A DNA stretch of 64,000 nucleotides, taken from positions 168,929 through 232,928 of the forward strand of contig NZ_RZJR01000008.1 in assembly GCF_003990975.1 (NCBI RefSeq), given 5' to 3'. How positions within the stretch are numbered: the stretch's first letter is position 1; each line of letters opens with the position of its first letter. Positions 62,135 through 64,000 of the stretch are shown in pieces. The stretch is from Cohnella sp. AR92 (GTDB lineage: Bacteria; Bacillota; Bacilli; Paenibacillales; Paenibacillaceae). The translations under genes and the position numbers were made by a program. The notes below the pieces were generated by a model, which saw only the letters and a program-made list of their open reading frames with translations, had not been told where the DNA came from and ran no database searches.

Positions 62135-62311
62135 GTATCGCCTCTTTCTCCCAATGAAGGTGCGGATCATCCATCCAAGACTTAGCAAAAATCCGACTCG
62201 ACATTCCAATATTCAACAATACTCCGAGAGAATCCTGCTTGATTCGACATAAATTTTAAGTTTGTCACCGATGCCGTCGACTGCTGTAGAAATTAAAATT
62301 TTCTAAGATCC

Positions 62312-62340
62312 ATCATCCGATATCACACAAAAAGTGACAA
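62312..62340 (-). promoter_or_regulatory. Predicted promoter of the fla/che operon
   Basis: Minus strand TTGTCA, 17 bases, GATGAT (four of six -10 bases), after the codY terminator. It implies a leader of about 170 bases before flgB. A partial CodY-box match lies just downstream at 62297-62311. Confidence 0.45.
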
Positions 62341-62344
62341 TAAG

Positions 62345-62380
62345 AAAAAAGCCCTAATCTTGTAAACAAGACCGGACTTT
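62345..62380 (-). terminator. Rho-independent terminator after codY
   Basis: Minus strand AAAGTCC...TCTTG, loop TTTA, CAAGA...GGGCTTT then further T. Two 5-7 bp helices separated by an internal loop. It separates hslU-codY from the fla/che operon. Confidence 0.8.
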
Positions 62381-62408
62381 TGACTTGCGTAAATATTTGC
62401 ATTTCCGA

Positions 62409-63176
62409 TTAGGCTTTGCGGGACTCCAGTTCCTGGAGAAGTTTGCTGTTCAGGATGCGGATGTACGTCCCTTTCATCCCGAGCGAACGGGTGTCGATGA
62501 CGCCGGCGCTTTCCAGCTTGCGCAGGGCGTTCACGATGACGGAACGCGTGATTCCGGCCCTGTCGGCGATCTTGGAAGCGACCAGAAGGCCTTCCTTGCC
62601 TTCCAATTCTTCGAAGATGTGATCCACCGCTTCCAGCTCGCTGAAAGACAGCGAATTGACCGCGATCGTCACGACCGCCTTGCTTCTCGCTTCGATCTCG
62701 CGTTCTTCGGCTCTCTCCCGAAGAATCTCCATCCCTATGATGGTCGAACCGTATTCCGCCAGAATAAGCTCGTCATCCCCGACATTTCCCTGCTCCTTCG
62801 TCAGGACTATTGTACCTAGACGATCTCCGCCTCCTATGATAGGGACTATACTTACTTTCTGCCCGGCGAACGCGGCCTCGACAGGGCTAAGCATATTCGC
62901 GGGCTCTTCATTGGAAGCCGTCGAGGTTGTCCGCAAAAATAGTTCGTTCGTCTCAGCAGGGAATCGAAGCTCGTCCGCAGGATTCTGCCGAAGCCACGCT
63001 TCCGCGAACGTCGCCGACGGAGCCGCGCCCAGAATTTTGCCGCGCCGGCTGACGACGAATACGCCGCCGGCCAGCGTCTCCCGAAGCGCCTCCGCCATGA
63101 CGCGGAAATTCAGCGGCTTGCCCGCCGCATCCTGCAGAAGCGCGTTCAACGATCTCATTTTGTTCAACAAACTCAT
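62409..63176 (-). CDS. codY: GTP-sensing global regulator CodY
   Basis: 255 residues. N-terminal GAF domain (1-155) for branched-chain amino acids, starting [19 protein letters not shown]. The DNA-binding winged helix has [31 protein letters not shown] at about 198-227, the family signature. CodY represses motility, transport and amino acid pathways in rich conditions. It lies 37 bases after hslU. Confidence 0.97.
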   Translation of the reverse strand: MSLLNKMRSLNALLQDAAGKPLNFRVMAEALRETLAGGVFVVSRRGKILGAAPSATFAEAWLRQNPADELRFPAETNELFLRTTSTASNEEPANMLSPVEAAFAGQKVSIVPIIGGGDRLGTIVLTKEQGNVGDDELILAEYGSTIIGMEILRERAEEREIEARSKAVVTIAVNSLSFSELEAVDHIFEELEGKEGLLVASKIADRAGITRSVIVNALRKLESAGVIDTRSLGMKGTYIRILNSKLLQELESRKA

Positions 63177-63213
63177 GGTAACCTTTTCCTCCTAGATAAC
63201 AAACCCGTTGCTC

Positions 63214-64000
63214 TTACAAAATATATTGGCTCAAATCGCGGTTGCTGGCAATGCTGGACAGCTTATCGCGGACATATTCCGGCGTAATCGACAGATGGGT
63301 CAGCTGCAGCTCGGGAGCCTCGAAGCTGAGGTCCTCAAGCAGCTTCTCCAGCAGCGTATGAAGACGGCGGGCCCCGATGTTCTCGGTATTGCGATTGACA
63401 TCCTGCGCCATCTTCGCCAGTTCGACGATGGCGGCGTCCGTGAACTCGATCTCGACGCCCTCCGTCTGAAGCAGGGCGGTATATTGCTTCGTGAGTGCGT
63501 TCTCCGGCTCCGTTAGGATACGCACAAAATCCTCGTCCGTCAAGCTGGACAGCTCCACCCGGATCGGGAAGCGGCCTTGGAGCTCCGGAATCAGGTCGGA
63601 TGGCTTAGCGACGTGGAATGCGCCGGCGGCAACGAACAAGACGTAATCCGTCTTGACGGGGCCGTACTTCGTCACGACCGTGGAACCTTCCACGATAGGA
63701 AGAATGTCGCGCTGAACGCCTTCGCGCGAGACGTCCGGGCCTTGGCCCCTGCCCGTGCTGGCGATTTTATCGATCTCATCAATAAAGATAATGCCGGATT
63801 GCTCGGCGCGAGCGATCGACTCGGAGATGACGTCGTCCATGTCGATCAGCTTGTTCGCTTCTTCCACCGTCAGCACCTTGCGCGCTTCCTTGACGGACAG
63901 CTTGCGCTTCTTGCGCTTCTTGGGCATGAATTGGCTGAGCATCTCCTGCATGTTGCCCATCTGGTCCTGCCCGGCTCCGGCGAACATGTCGAGCATCGAC
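63214..64000 (-). CDS. hslU: ATP-dependent protease ATPase subunit HslU, C-terminal part (runs off right edge)
   Basis: The last ~262 residues of HslU/ClpY, the AAA+ unfoldase of the HslUV protease. Visible are a piece of the I domain ([20 protein letters not shown]), Walker [14 protein letters not shown], sensor-type segments and [32 protein letters not shown] and [21 protein letters not shown]. The C-terminus ends SQYIL, the tail that inserts into HslV. The Walker A motif and start are outside the window. Confidence 0.96.
   Translation of the reverse strand, partial: SMLDMFAGAGQDQMGNMQEMLSQFMPKKRKKRKLSVKEARKVLTVEEANKLIDMDDVISESIARAEQSGIIFIDEIDKIASTGRGQGPDVSREGVQRDILPIVEGSTVVTKYGPVKTDYVLFVAAGAFHVAKPSDLIPELQGRFPIRVELSSLTDEDFVRILTEPENALTKQYTALLQTEGVEIEFTDAAIVELAKMAQDVNRNTENIGARRLHTLLEKLLEDLSFEAPELQLTHLSITPEYVRDKLSSIASNRDLSQYIL

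Noticed and set aside
62317..62323. CCGATAT, a sigma-D -10-like element near flgB
   Set aside because: It is on the plus strand, facing codY, and the nearest upstream TAAA is 19 bases away, too far for a SigD promoter.

Overview
The window comes from a high-GC Bacillota chromosome, most likely a Cohnella- or Paenibacillus-type member of the Paenibacillaceae. The evidence is a B. subtilis-like order of housekeeping and motility genes (hslU-codY-flagellar/chemotaxis operon-sigD-swrB-rpsB-tsf-pyrH-frr-uppS-cdsA-dxr-rseP-proS ... polC-rimP-nusA-ylxR-ylxQ-infB), a short EF-Ts of about 216 residues and GC-rich codon use. Every gene I accept is on the minus strand, so transcription runs from high to low coordinates. 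No intergenic gap exceeds 300 bases.

From the right edge: 64000-62409 holds the 3' part of hslU and codY. 62134-33385 is one long fla/che operon: rod and basal-body genes flgB, flgC, fliE-fliJ; a MotE-like gene; fliK, flgD, flgE, flbD, fliL; switch genes fliM, fliY, cheY; the export gate fliO(Z), fliP, fliQ, fliR, flhB, flhA; placement GTPases flhF and flhG; cheB, cheA, cheW, cheC, cheD; a small membrane protein; sigD. 33359-30280 holds a FapA-type DUF342 protein, a Q-rich small protein, a SwrB-like protein and an MltG-like protein. 30072-21523 is the translation, nucleotide and envelope block rpsB-tsf-pyrH-frr-uppS-cdsA-dxr-rseP-proS.

21480-7630 is the accessory region: a complete, compact ethanolamine-utilisation (eut) microcompartment operon placed between proS and polC, which are adjacent in B. 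subtilis. It encodes five shell proteins (EutL, two BMC-H, EutN, EutS), acetaldehyde dehydrogenase EutE, a PduL-type phosphotransacylase, the ammonia-lyase EutBC with reactivase EutA, EutP, the EutW/EutV sensor kinase and ANTAR antiterminator, one eut-associated protein of unknown function, and an APC-type permease preceded by a 42-residue membrane protein. Its leader carries a rho-independent terminator whose left arm overlaps a hexaloop hairpin with A at loop position 1 and G at position 4. This is the arrangement expected for EutV antitermination. A strong terminator closes the operon just before the polC promoter. No eutT, eutH, eutG, eutQ or eutJ is present, so adenosylcobalamin supply must come from elsewhere and uptake is assigned to the APC permease.

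7389-1 returns to core genes: polC, then rimP-nusA-ylxR-ylxQ-infB behind its own promoter. The infB start region carries a 42-bp coding tandem repeat that runs off the left edge.

The most unusual parts are the eut island itself, the 42-residue protein beside the permease, a BMC-H protein with an AT-hook-like tail, an EutC with a 9-bp-repeat N-terminal extension, a PduL with an EutT/EutQ-like N-terminal domain, and an editing-less archaeal-type ProS at the usual proS locus.
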